Positions 50,307 to 60,355 of a stretch of DNA of 64,000 bases are shown here, piece by piece. The notes beneath the pieces were generated by a model. The model was not told the DNA's origin and did not search any database. It saw only the letters and a list, made by a program, of their open reading frames with translations. The translations under genes were made by a program, and so were the position numbers. The stretch lies in assembly GCA_933207985.1 (NCBI GenBank), contig OW240920.1, forward strand, positions 150,931,648 through 150,995,647. Reading direction: 5' to 3'. Numbering within the stretch: position 1 is the stretch's first letter; every line of letters begins with the position of its first letter. This DNA comes from Pelobates cultripes (Eukaryota; Chordata; Amphibia; Anura; Pelobatidae).

Positions 50307-50723
50307 TGTACGGATATTAAATAGTTAAACTCTTTTTGCTTTATATGCTTTAAAATAATGTTTGAAATAATTATGCTGAGCTTGGCAGATGTATTCTGTA
50401 ACATGCTTTGAGAGGCCTCCCTTCTACAGGATGTATGACCTCGCTCGACCTCAGGATGTTCCTGTCCCGTCTTTATTCAAATGCTTATCTTTTTAATGTC
50501 AGACAAGTATGTACTATTAACTACAAGGACACTATAAATCTCACTGCTTGCGTGACAAACTGTGTATAAATGCTAGCCCTGAAAATATACTCATTGAGAA
50601 CTTGTTAGAGCACTCTTTCGTGTCTGTCGTTATTTGCTAAACAAGAACTACCGTCAATTGATGTGGTGACCGGAGAATCGAGAATAGAGGGGAGTTGAGT
50701 CCAGAACAGCAATAACCCTTTCA
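50307..50723 (+). repeat. Retroviral 5' LTR
   Basis: About 417 bp, TG...CA, located immediately before a tRNA-Leu primer site. The left end abuts the last satellite unit. Confidence 0.7.
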
Positions 50724-50726
50724 GTT

Positions 50727-50744
50727 TGGTGTCAGGAGTGGGAT
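50727..50744 (+). other. Primer-binding site, tRNA-Leu(CAG)
   Basis: TGGTGTCAGGAGTGGGAT is an exact complement of the 18-nt 3' end of vertebrate tRNA-Leu(CAG) including CCA, as recalled. It lies three bases beyond the LTR. Confidence 0.8.
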
Positions 50745-50879
50745 CAGCAAAGCCATTGGGTAAGTAGCCTTTTTGTGTCTTATTGACGCTGATTGTCTAT
50801 GACCCCTTTTGGTTCAGTAAGTCTGTATCCATTAGATAGGAAAGGTGTAAGGACTTTAATTATATTGAGACTGTAAATA

Positions 50880-51110
50880 GGTCTCCGGTTTATTAGACAT
50901 TTGGTCTAAATATATAGGGGTTCTTGGTAACCCAGGTTAGCATCTAAGATAGATACAGGGTATCTCAAGTAGATACAGGTTTTTGAGACCATAAGAGGTC
51001 TCCGGTTTATTATAGGGTTTTGGTAACCCAGGTTAGTATCTAAGATAGATACAGGGTATCTCAGGTAGATACAGGTTTTCAGACCATAAGAGGTCTCCGG
51101 TTTATTAAGA
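50880..51110 (+). repeat. Tandem repeats in the retroviral leader
   Basis: Repeats of GGTCTCCGGTTTATTA, GGTAACCCAGGTTAG and TAGATACAGGGTATCTCA occur two to three times at spacing of about 110 bp between the splice-donor-like site and the Gag ATG. Confidence 0.8.
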
Positions 51111-51302
51111 CTATAGGTGTTCTGAGGAGCACGGTTTATAGATCTATAAGTATACCCCAAACTTCTCTTTCTCCCAGTCACCTTTGTTTGTCTTAAGTGT
51201 TCTTTGTGGGTGATTGTCTATATTGGGGGACACACTTTGGTAAGTTAGTAGTGTGTCCGCCCTGAGTCAGCAGTATGGGAAATGTGAGTTCAGGTCCTGA
51301 GT

Positions 51303-51307
<5 letters not shown>

Positions 51308-51354
<47 letters not shown>
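51308..51354. repeat. (TA)n microsatellite
   Basis: About 47 bp of TA repeat at the junction between the retroviral leader and the truncated Gmr1-like RT. Confidence 0.95.
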
Positions 51355-51355
<1 letters not shown>

Positions 51356-51365
51356 TCCAATATAT

Positions 51366-52235
51366 ATATATGGCTCCAATATGTCGCAGGTGGTCTGACC
51401 AGGTCTGGCTATAGATGGCGATATCATCCAGGTATGCACATGCATACTCCTGAAACCCATCCAGTAGCTGATCCACCATCCGTTGAAAGGTAGCCGGAGC
51501 GTTTTTCATCTCGAATGGCATGACGCGAAACTGATACAAGCCAAACGGGGTGACAAACGCCGACTTGGGGATGGCATCCTCGGCTAGTGGAATCTGCCAG
51601 TACCCTTTGCATAAATCTATTGTAGTAAGGTACTGGCCTCGTGCCATTTTGTCTAGCAGATCGTCTATCCGGGGCATCGGGTAGACATCAGACACTGTTT
51701 TGTCATTTAGCCTCCGGTAGTCTACACAAAAGCGTGTTGTGCCGTCCTTCTTGGGTACCAGCACTACCGGCGATACCCAAGGGCTATCGGAATGTTCAAT
51801 AACCCCTAGCTGCAACATTTCCTCAATTTCCTTCCTCATATGTTCCCTGACCTCTTCTGGGATACGGTATGGGGTCTGCCGCATAGGTAGTTGTCCGGGG
51901 GTCTCAACTCGGTGAGTAGCTAGCGGGGTGTACCCTGGTAAATTGGAGAAAGTGGCTCCCTTAGCCGCGATTAACTCCTGTACCTGGGCATGCTCCTGAG
52001 GACATGGCCGCTCCCCCAGCTGAACACCTGTGGAGGCCTCTGCCTGATCTTCCCGCTCTAATAAGTCAGGTAGCGGAAGATTCTCCTGATCCTCAGAGGC
52101 TGAAGCGCATATCGCCGCCACGTCCTCTATCCTCTCATGGTAGGGTTTGAGCATATTCACGTGGAGCATGCGTCTCTTCCCTGTCCCTGAGCAGGGGCCA
52201 ATCACATAGGTGGTGTCACATCTCTGTTCCACCAC
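51366..52235 (-). pseudogene. Gmr1-like integrase C-terminus, linker and RT palm
   Basis: One frame runs from the integrase tail (RRMLHVNMLKPYHERIEDVA) through a linker into the RT: SPWVSPVVLVPKKDGTTRFC, DYRRLNDKTVSDVYPMPRID, LCKGYWQIPL and catalytic YACAYLDDIAIYSQTW. This uninterrupted frame is the direct proof that integrase lies upstream of and is fused to RT. Coding ends at HLRHIGA. Confidence 0.9.
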
Positions 52236-52963
52236 CTGGTATGAAGGTTTTTAACATTTGTTTGAGGGTTCCATTGAACCTCTCACATAGCCCATTAGTC
52301 TGAGGATGATACGGGGAGCTAAGTAGGGATTTTATTTGGCAGACATGCCATAGCTGTTGCGTTAGTTCAGCAGTGAACTGAGTACCTCTGTCAGATAGAA
52401 TCTCCCGAGGGAATCCTACCCGACAGAAAACCTGTACTAAGGTGTTAGCTACGGTGTCTGCCTGAATATTGGATAGAGGGACTGCCTCTGGGTGGCGTGT
52501 AGCGTAGTCCACCACGGTAAGAATATATCTCTTTCCGGATGGGCTGGGGGTGGCGAGTGGCCCTACTAGGTCGATGGCTACCCGGCTATAATGGGCATGT
52601 TCACGAGGTGTGCCTTAGGGTGGACCCTCTGTTGCCTACCCTTTGGCAGACCTCACACGTGTTACAGTATGTTCACACATCTGCATGTACCCCGGGCAAG
52701 AAGAGGGTATGGGTGATACGTTTGAGGGTACGGGTTACCGCTAAATGTCCGGCTAATGGGATATCATGACCCACCCGGAGTATATGTCGTCTATACTTGC
52801 GTGGAATGACCAGCTGTCTCCTATGGTTCCCTTTCTTTTCAGTATGTCTGTATAGTCTGCCTTGCTCCCATGCGAATGTCTCGTGGTCTGACCCCCCCAG
52901 TCCCTGTATCGGCTTTCTCCCTATACTTCTGAAGGGTCTGGTCAGTTTTAGTTTCAGCCTCAA
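52216..52963 (-). pseudogene. Gmr1-like integrase zinc region and core
   Basis: Zinc-binding part YRRHILRVGHDIPLAGHLAV with ITHTLFLPGVHADV, a frame change, then the core: RVAIDLVGPLATPSPSGKRY, VVDYATRHPEAVPL, EILSDRGTQFTAEL and SPYHPQTNGLCERFNGTL, giving the D, D and E residues. Frame changes occur near 52680, near 52515 and at 52220. Confidence 0.85.
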
Positions 52964-53381
52964 AGGCTGCAGGGTTATCCCAGGGTAATGGTGAAGGGTA
53001 ATGAGTCACAGTCGGTGTTGGTCTTATCTGAGTCTCCCGCACTGGTGAAGGGTCTCGAGTCCTTCCGGCTTGCGACCGGGTAGTGACAGGATGCGCCTCC
53101 CAGTTGTAGGAAGGAGCATAAGCAGAAGTCATGGGTTCCAGGTCGTTTCCCAGTAAAACCTCAGCTGGCAAATTATCCATAATTCCCACCCTCACAAGTC
53201 CTTTCCCCGCACCCCAATCCAAATGTACTTGAGCTGTGGGTAGCTTGTAAATGTCCCCTCCAGCCACCCTGACAGCAACAGTGTCCATAGAGCACTTATG
53301 TGCTGGGACCAGTTGGCCTTGTACTAGGGTGATAATGGCCCCGGTGTCTCTCAACCCCTGAGTGGGGCGGCCCTCCAGCAA
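52839..53381 (-). pseudogene. Gmr1-like protease and linker
   Basis: Active site LRDTGAIITLVQG near the start of the frame and [18 protein letters not shown] further on. The same order and spacing appear in the plus-strand copy at 37982. The C-terminal half is a variable linker to integrase. Confidence 0.8.
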
Positions 53382-53479
53382 TATCTCCTGTCTGTGGTGT
53401 TGCCGGTTGTCATTCGCGGCATATACGGGATTGGCTTCATGTAGGGGTCCCAGATATTCTTCTAGAGGGCATTCCTGTT

Positions 53480-54551
53480 CAATACAGAAAGCACGAGCTG
53501 GGCGATTATTTCCCGAGGGGGATGTATTGTAATTCCTCGAGGAGATGCCACGGCTGCTTGCATTTGTAGCAGGTGGTTCGGGAGCGCTCCTGGGTGTAGT
53601 GGCTGGGTGGTCCGGCGTACCAAGTAGGTCCTGCCGGCACAGTCGTACGAAACTCCGTTCATGGGCTTGGTCGGTACGTGTCCCTTGGTTCGGTGCGAGT
53701 TACTGTTCGGGAGCTGTTAGAGTCCTGTATCCGAGCGTCCTGGTGTTCATCAGCCAGTCTCGCTGCTTCGTTGAGATTGCTCGGCCTTCGATCTTTTAAC
53801 CATTCTCTGTCTTTTTGCTCAAGTCCCTCATAAAAATGCTCCAACAAAAACAATTCCAGAACTTCGGCTGCTGTGACTGCTCGACACCCGTTAATCCAGC
53901 TGCTCTCTGCATTCGGTGTGCCCATTCGGCATGGGTATCATTCGTTTTCTTTTTGGTGTCACGGAATTGCCTGCGGTAAGTGTCGGGGGTTACCGCCCTT
54001 TAATAGGGTGTCTTTGACGAGCGTGTATTGAGCCACTTCCTCGGTGCTAAGAGTCCTGAAAGCCTCCATTGCAGAGCCAGGATACGCGGCCAAGCTGTTG
54101 TGGGGATTTGATGCAGGGCACATTGCCGCTCAAAATCGGTTAAAAATTTGTCAATCCCCATCTCGTTTTCCACGAACGGCTTGACTGCCGCGAACGGGAT
54201 CTTCGGTTGCCCCGCCAATTCTGTGGAGCTGCTGTGTGCATCGCTGGTGGTTCGGTTTTCATGCGGAGCTCATGTGCTCGGGTTCTTTCGATATCCGCCT
54301 CTGCTTCCGCCATCAGCTGTTTCACTAGTTCCACGGAAGGGTTCGGCCCGTATAGGGGGAGTCTTTCCCCTGACAATCCTTGTCTTTTCATCATTGGGTA
54401 GTATCGTGGGTTCTGCCATGGTGAAGCTCTGATCCATCTCGGTTAGGTCAGCAATCAACTCTCTCCTTGGTCGGTTGCTCGCATTCCCACCTCGGCTCTC
54501 GAGTAAATCTTTCAACGTGGTGCCTTTCAACTTGTCGTAATTGCTCTGCAT
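53480..54551 (-). pseudogene. gag: Gmr1-like Gag with SCAN-like capsid segment
   Basis: The start frame (54551-54270) opens MQSNYDKLKGTTLKDLLE with a SAP-like helix block. A second frame (54218-54000) carries [21 protein letters not shown] third (53925-53659) carries the capsid C-terminal segment AAEVLELFLLEHFYEGLEQK, DREWLKDRRPSNLNEAARLA, which has the L-x-x-F-L-x-x-F / W-L-x-x-R-P-x-x-x-x-E-A pattern of SCAN domains. A zinc knuckle with its last cysteine lost lies near 53560. SCAN domains of vertebrate zinc-finger proteins are known to derive from a Gmr1-like Gag. Gag is frameshifted here. Confidence 0.8.
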
Positions 54552-54584
54552 CCATTCTGTACCTCTCTTAGGAATTCCAGGATG

Positions 54585-54602
54585 ATCCCGCCGCTGCCAC
54601 CA
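54585..54602 (-). other. Primer-binding site-like sequence, diverged
   Basis: TGGTGGCAGCGGCGGGAT, located two bases after the LTR end, corresponds in position to the tRNA-Leu-like site at 36724 but has several changes. Confidence 0.5.
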
Positions 54603-55330
54603 ATTGTTACGATTGCCTCCGGTCTAGCAGGAGGTTGGATCGCTTGGCTATCCTGGTTCCCGAAGTCAGAGAGTCGAACGAGGTTCCAATTAGTAGAAAC
54701 CTGTAAATATAGAATATCCCACTAGCTATGGTAAGGCTAGGATTCCCAGATCCCTACAACACGAATCGAGGCTGCGAGTTGAGGGTAAAACAAACTGAGT
54801 TTAATGACACACAAGCATGGCAATTTATGCAAGTCCTCAGGTCCAGGGACATATGGACCTGATGGGATACAGGTACAATGTAACCAGTCAACCAATCACA
54901 ATACAATGTATCTTTCAAACTAGTACCCGCCCAGCTTGGAGATAATGAGGCCAACGGTTATACAATCTAATTATCTCCAAGCGTCCCAAAAGACCATGCT
55001 TTATTGTGCCCGAGAAAAACAGTGTAAAACGACATAACCAGGCCCGGACTGGCCATCGGGCACACCGGGCAAATGCCCGGTGGGCCGCGGTGGCCATGGG
55101 CCGAGGCCGGCAGGGCAGGTCCCAGGATCTCCCCTGCCGGTCTATGCAGGGCCGGCGCTATCCGAGCGCCGGCCCCGCTGTGTTCCATGAATGGCCGGTG
55201 AGGAGATCAAAGATCTCCCTCACCGGCCCACATGTGCTCAAACGCGGCCGCCGGCAGGGAGAGAGGGAGGGAGCCAGCCGCCAGGAGAGAGGACCCGGCG
55301 GAGCTCTAACTTGCAGCTCCGCCGGGTTTC

Positions 55331-55380
55331 TCTCGCGAGATCCGGACCGTTGCTATGGCAACCGGCCGGGTCTCGCGAGA
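55331..55380. promoter_or_regulatory. Symmetric TCTCGCGAGA / X-box / TCTCGCGAGA cassette
   Basis: TCTCGCGAGA at 55331-55340 and 55371-55380 flanks GTTGCTATGGCAAC (55349-55362), an RFX X-box-like palindrome. Downstream lies a donor-like CAG/GTAAGA near 55478. TCTCGCGAGA is the known CGCG element bound by BANP and common in CpG promoters. Confidence 0.7.
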
Positions 55381-55499
55381 GTGAACTCTAGCCCCAAAGG
55401 GCTAGAGTTCACTAACCACGAGGACCACCAGGGATGGCTGGCAGGAGCACGACCCCCCCCACCCTTCCAGACTACAGGTAAGAATAGAGGGGGTGGGGG

Positions 55500-55740
55500 G
55501 GGATATAATGTATTTATTATTAGTATTTATTAGTATGTATTTATTTTTATTATTTATTATTAGTATTTCTTATTAGTATTTATTTTTATTATTTATTATT
55601 AGTATTTATTAGTATGTATTTATTTTTATTATTTATTATTAGTATTTATTATTATGTATTTATTATTATTTATTATTATGTATTTATTTTTATTATTTAT
55701 TATTATTATTTATTATTATGTATTTATTTTTATTTTTTAG
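55500..55740. repeat. TATTTATTATTAG-type simple repeat
   Basis: Interrupted TTATTATTAGTATT repeat within the hAT element. Confidence 0.9.
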
Positions 55741-55779
55741 TAAAACATTAATAGTTCCATTTACCTGCCTCCCCCAATA

Positions 55780-57240
55780 CAAAATCCTGGCAAACACACC
55801 CAGCACCCTAACACATACACAGCACCCTAACACCAGCACCCTAACATTGACACAGCACCCTAACATTGACACAGCACCCTAACATTGACACAGCACCCTA
55901 ACACACACACAGCACCATAGCACTCACACAGCACCCTAACACCAGCACCCTAACACCAGCACCCTAATATTGACACAGCACCCCAACACACACACAGCAC
56001 CCTAACACCAGCACCCTAACATTGACACAGCACCCTAACACTCACACAGCACCCTAACACCAGCAACCTAACATTGACACAGCACCCTAACACCAGCACC
56101 CTAACATTGACACAGCACCCTAACACACACCGAGCACCCTAAAACCAGCACCCTAACATTGACACAGCACCCTAACACACACACAGCACCCTAACACTCA
56201 CACAGCACCCTAACACCAGCACCCTAACATTGACACAGCACCCTAACACACACACAGCACCCTAACACCAGCACCCTAACATTGACTCTGCACCCTAACA
56301 CACACACAGCACCCTAACACCAGCACCCTAACATTGACACAGAACCCTAACACACACACAGCACCCTAAAACCAGCACCCTAACATTGACACAGCACCCT
56401 AACACACACACAGCACCCTAACACCAGCACCCTAACATTGACACAGAACCCTAACACACACAGCACCCTAACACCAGCACCCTAACATTGACACAGAAGC
56501 CTAACACACACAGCACCCTTGACACAGCACCCTAACACCAGCACCCTAACATTGACACATCACCCTAACACACACACAGCACCCTAACATTACACAGCAC
56601 CCTAACACACACACAGCACCCTAACACCAGCACCCTAACATTGACACAGAACCCTAACACACACACAGCACCCTAACACCAGCACCCCAACACACACATA
56701 GCACCCTAATACCAGCACCCTAACATTGACACATCACCCTAACACACACACAGCACCCTAACACACACATAGCACCCTAACACTCACACAGCACCCTAAA
56801 ACACACACAGCACCCTAACACCAGCACCCTAACATTGACACAGCACCCTAACACACACACACACAGCATCCTAACACCAGCACCCTAACATTGACACAGC
56901 ACCCTAACACATACAGCAACCTAGCACACACACACACACACACATCACCCTCAAATACACAGCACCCTCAAATACACAGAACCCTCGCACAGTGCCCTCA
57001 CACACAGCACCCTCCCACACACATACTGCACCCTCCCACACACACTATACTCCTCACAAATGCACACTACACCCCTCACACACACAGCACCCCCAAACAC
57101 ACTGCACCACTCACAAACTCACTAGATCTCCTATACGCACTCCTGAGTCCTTCAAACACACACTAGATCCCCTACACACAGACGCTGCACCACTTACACA
57201 CACACTACATTTCTGACATACACACTCAGGATCCCCTATG
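55780..57240. repeat. CAGCACCCTAACA minisatellite within the hAT element
   Basis: Many alternations of CAGCACCCTAACACCAG, CACCCTAACATTGACA and CACCCTAACACACACA over about 1.4 kb. It grades into CA-rich sequence after 56900. Confidence 0.92.
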
Positions 57241-58287
57241 AACACACTAGATATCCTTTAAGCAAACACATAGTGTCTCCATAAATGGGATACAGTGAGT
57301 ATTCCAATTATGGAAACCCCTGAGACAAGTTTCAAGCAAACACAATGCAAGCATGTTATTAAATTTGCTTGCGCTGTGCAGATAAAATACAGGGCCCTTT
57401 TCTCATGCCCTGGAAGAGCATTGAACCAACATGCTCACTTTGAGATGGGGCATGCTTGTCATTGGGGATGACAAAACACACCCTATCTGGTCCCGCCCCC
57501 TTTTCAGTGGGCCGCTGTAATTAAAAATGCCCGGGCCGAATTTTTTCCCCAGTCCGGCCCTGGACATAACTTTGGCATTTTATATACAATATAGTTCATT
57601 CCATGAATCGTTCGGTAGGTCAGATCTGGGGACATCCAACATACGAATTGCACACAGATCCCACGAACAGAACGGGAGGTTTCTGCTATAGAAATATTGT
57701 TCGGCAGTTTAATTGTGAACTCCTGATGGCGGCCATGTTTTTAGGTCTGGCAATGGACAGCGGGATCTCCACTCCGTACTTATGGATCGGAGGTCGGGTA
57801 CACAGTCACACGAATTCCCGCTATCAGTCTGGTTGTCCCGACCGTTCGGGATACAAACGTCGACCGCCCTGAAGAGGTACTTAACCTGCGGTTAAGCGCA
57901 AGATGAACATTTTAATCGGTGCCTCACGCCAGAACGTAGGTGGTCCCCCATTCGTGAGTCTTTCGGTAGTTTCCCTTCGGAGAATGGTATACAAATGGGG
58001 GAGTCCCCTGAGGCGTCAATTAGTTTGTGGTTAACCGCAGGCGGCAACGCCTTGTGCGGTTAATGAACGGCACACTCCGCTTGCAGGGGGGTCGGCCATT
58101 TAATACTTCGAGGGGTGACGAGGTTAAGTGGCGGCACACGCCAAAAGCTGGGTGGTTCATCGTTCGTACTGACGAATGAAGCTTTATAATAGTTCGTGTA
58201 ATCCATTCGTATGGTCTGCAAGCCAGTATAATAGGGTTTTTTACCGAAAAGAGTCAGGTTATAACAATAGAATGAGTTCTTGTAACA

Positions 58288-58850
58288 GACACATTACTGG
58301 GAGTATTATTGCTGTGTGGCTCTGTTATACACACAGCCACATTACTGGGAGTATTATTGGAACTCTGTTATACACCCAGACACATTACTGGGAGTATTAT
58401 TGCTGTGGAGCTCTGTTACACACTCAGACACATTACTGAGAGTATTATTGCTGTGGGGCTCTGTTACACACATTACTGGGAGTATTATTGCTGTGGAGCT
58501 CTGTTATACACTCAGACCCATTACTGGGAGTATTATTGCTGTGGAGCTCTGTTACAAACTAAGACACATTACTGAGAGTATTATTGCTGTGGAGCTCTGT
58601 TACACACTCAGACACATTACTGGGAGTATTATTGCTGTGGGGCTCTGTTATACACTCAGACACATTACTGGGAGTATTATTGCTGTGGGGCTCTGTTATA
58701 CACTCAGACACATTACTGAGAGTATTATTGCTGTGGGGCTCTGTTATACTCATTACTGGGAGTATTATTGCTGTGGAGCTCTGTTATACACATTACTGGG
58801 AGTATTATTGCTGTGGAGCTCTGTTACACACTCACACACATTACCTGGGA
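58288..58850. repeat. 48-bp tandem repeat, about 11 copies
   Basis: Unit ACACATTACTGGGAGTATTA, TTGCTGTGGAGCTCTGTTA, CACACTCAG. Units are shortened in places. The open frames are artefacts because 48 is a multiple of three. Confidence 0.92.
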
Positions 58851-59216
58851 GGTGTTTATGAAGGGAGAAGCTATACGTTGGTCTATATGATTCTCACAGG
58901 ATTATTTACTAAAGTGAGAATTCAAAGTAAATTTGCAATTTAAGGTCCGAGTAGCCGATATGAATACATAGTATCGTTAAAGATTGTTTCAAGCTTGGCA
59001 ATTTTCACCTTAAATTTGAAAATCATCTTGAATTCTCAGTTTAAGTATAACCCGGTGATTATATTAAGTTTAAATCCATTGGTGCTAGCTGGCCCTGCAA
59101 CAGCATTCAATCCTGTTCTAGAACCAGCTTCCTGCTGACTGGGCACTGACACAGCAACCACCTCAATGCCCAATTATTCACAGACACAAAGATCTGTTGT
59201 ATCCTGGACCTATCTG

Positions 59217-60020
59217 TCCTCCTGCAGTGTATCATTACCCTAAGAACTGCTCTATCTTGTCTCTTCCTGCCCTCCTCGGGTAATTACCTGGCACTGAGTT
59301 ATTATCCAGAGATCTGCTGTATCCTTCTGTCCTCCTGGGGTAATTACCTGGCACTGAGTTTTTATCCAGAGATCTGCTGTATCCTTCTGTCCTCCTGGGG
59401 TAATTACCTGGCACTGAGTTATTATCCAGAGATCTGCTGTATCCTGTATCCCTCTGTCCCCCTGGGGTAATTACCTGGCACCGAGTTATTATCCAGAGAT
59501 CTGCTGTATCCTTCTGTCCTCCTGGGGTAATTACCTGGCACTGAGTTTTTATCCAGAGATCTGCTGTATCCTTCTGTCCTCCTGGGGTAATTACCTGGCA
59601 CTGAGTTATTATCCAGAGATCTGTATCCTTCTGTCCTCCTGGGGTAATTACCTGGCACTGAGTTATTATCCAGAGATCTGCTGTATCCTGTATCCCTCTG
59701 TCCCCCTGGGGTAATTACCTGGCACCGAGTTATTATCCAGAGATCTGCTGTATCCTTCTGTCCTCCTAGGGTAATTACCTGGCACTGAGTTATTATCCAG
59801 AGATCTGTTGTATCCTGTATCCCTCTGTCCCCCTGGGGTAATAACCTGGCACTGAGTTATTATCCAGAGATCTGCTGTATCCTTCTGTCCTCCTTGAAGG
59901 ACCTGGCACTGAGTTTTTATCCAGAGATCTGCTGTATCCCTCTGTCCTCCTGGGGTAATTACCTGGCACTGAGTTATTATCCAGAGATCTGCTGTATCCT
60001 GTATCCCTTCTGACCTCCTG
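59217..60020. repeat. 60-bp tandem repeat, about 13 copies
   Basis: Unit TAATTACCTGGCACTGAGTT, ATTATCCAGAGATCTGCTGT, ATCCTTCTGTCCTCCTGGGG, with 69-bp variants carrying an extra TGTATCCTG. It lies just upstream of the first recognised dnase1l1 coding exon. Confidence 0.92.
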
Positions 60021-60217
60021 AAGTATCCCTTGCACTGTGCGATTGCCTATTTATTGTCTGTTTCCTGTATCTGAGGTGACAGTATCTGCTACATTGTCCC
60101 ATGGCCCAGTGCTCTATCAGTATACTGTAGTGAACTGCAGACAACTCTCGTTAATAGTGATGTTCGTGGTCCTTTATGAATAAAAAACGGATGATACATT
60201 TATATTACAATTTGCAA

Positions 60218-60355
60218 ATGGAGGTTCCCACTCTGTTCCTCTTACTGTCCTTTGCTGAAATTACTGCAGCTGCCTTCAAAATATGTGCCTTTAATATCAA
60301 AAGTTTTGGAGAAGCAAAAGCATCAAACAGAAAAGTGATGAGCAGTTTGGTAAAG
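60218..60355 (+). CDS. dnase1l1: dnase1l1 coding exon 1
   Basis: 46 codons, signal peptide plus the first beta strand. Donor after GTAAAG is GTGGGT, phase 0. Confidence 0.88.

Larger units (their letters stand above)
50307..51300 (+). mobile_element. Endogenous retrovirus fragment: 5' LTR, primer site, leader and Gag start
   Basis: LTR (50307-50723) begins TGTACGG and ends TTTCA, with TATA-like GTATAAATG near 50562. A tRNA-Leu primer site, a leader with a splice-donor-like GGTAAGT (50759) and an ATG at 51275 opening MGNVSSG follow. The glycine at position 2 suggests N-myristoylated Gag. The element is cut off after a few codons (in-frame stop at 51299-51301, then a TA repeat), so no proteins remain. 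It joins the end of the satellite array. Confidence 0.7.
55039..57562. mobile_element. hAT element (CAGGCCCGGACTGG termini) with exact 8-bp target duplication
   Basis: Termini CAGGCCCGGACTGG and CCAGTCCGGCCCTG are inverted repeats, flanked by GACATAAC (55031-55038 and 57563-57570). The left side is GC-rich with several hairpins and the regulatory cassette at 55331-55380. The centre holds a TATTTATTA-rich run (55500-55740) and a long CAGCACCCTAACA minisatellite (55780-57240). No transposase is present. Confidence 0.95.
51366..58287 (-). mobile_element. Second Gmr1-like element, minus strand, 3'-truncated, LTR split by a hAT element
   Basis: On the minus strand: LTR (58287 to 54605, with the hAT element 57562-55039 inserted), primer-site-like sequence (54602-54585), Gag (54551-53480), protease (53381-52980), integrase (52800-52220), linker, RT palm (about 52010-51370). 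Integrase precedes RT as in the plus-strand copy. RT ends at HLRHIGA next to a TA repeat; RNase H and the 3' LTR are missing. Most domains retain long open stretches. Confidence 0.88.
54605..58287 (-). repeat. 5' LTR of the minus-strand Gmr1-like element, interrupted
   Basis: The LTR ends GCAATCGTAACA at 54605. Its parts are 54605-55038 and 57571-58287, separated by a hAT element with its 8-bp duplication. It contains GACTTGCATAAATTG near 54840 with ATTAAAC downstream, and a 12-bp stem hairpin (54935-54946 / 54970-54981). The start, TGTTACAAGAAC at 58287, is inferred from the other LTR starts and adjoins a tandem array, so it is less certain. Confidence 0.65.

Noticed and set aside
46250..50404. 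Series of minus-strand ORFs of about 90 codons
   Set aside because: They repeat the same translated satellite unit and carry no domain.
58176..58943. ORFs of 119-181 codons
   Set aside because: The 48-bp repeat is a multiple of three, so open frames arise without selection.
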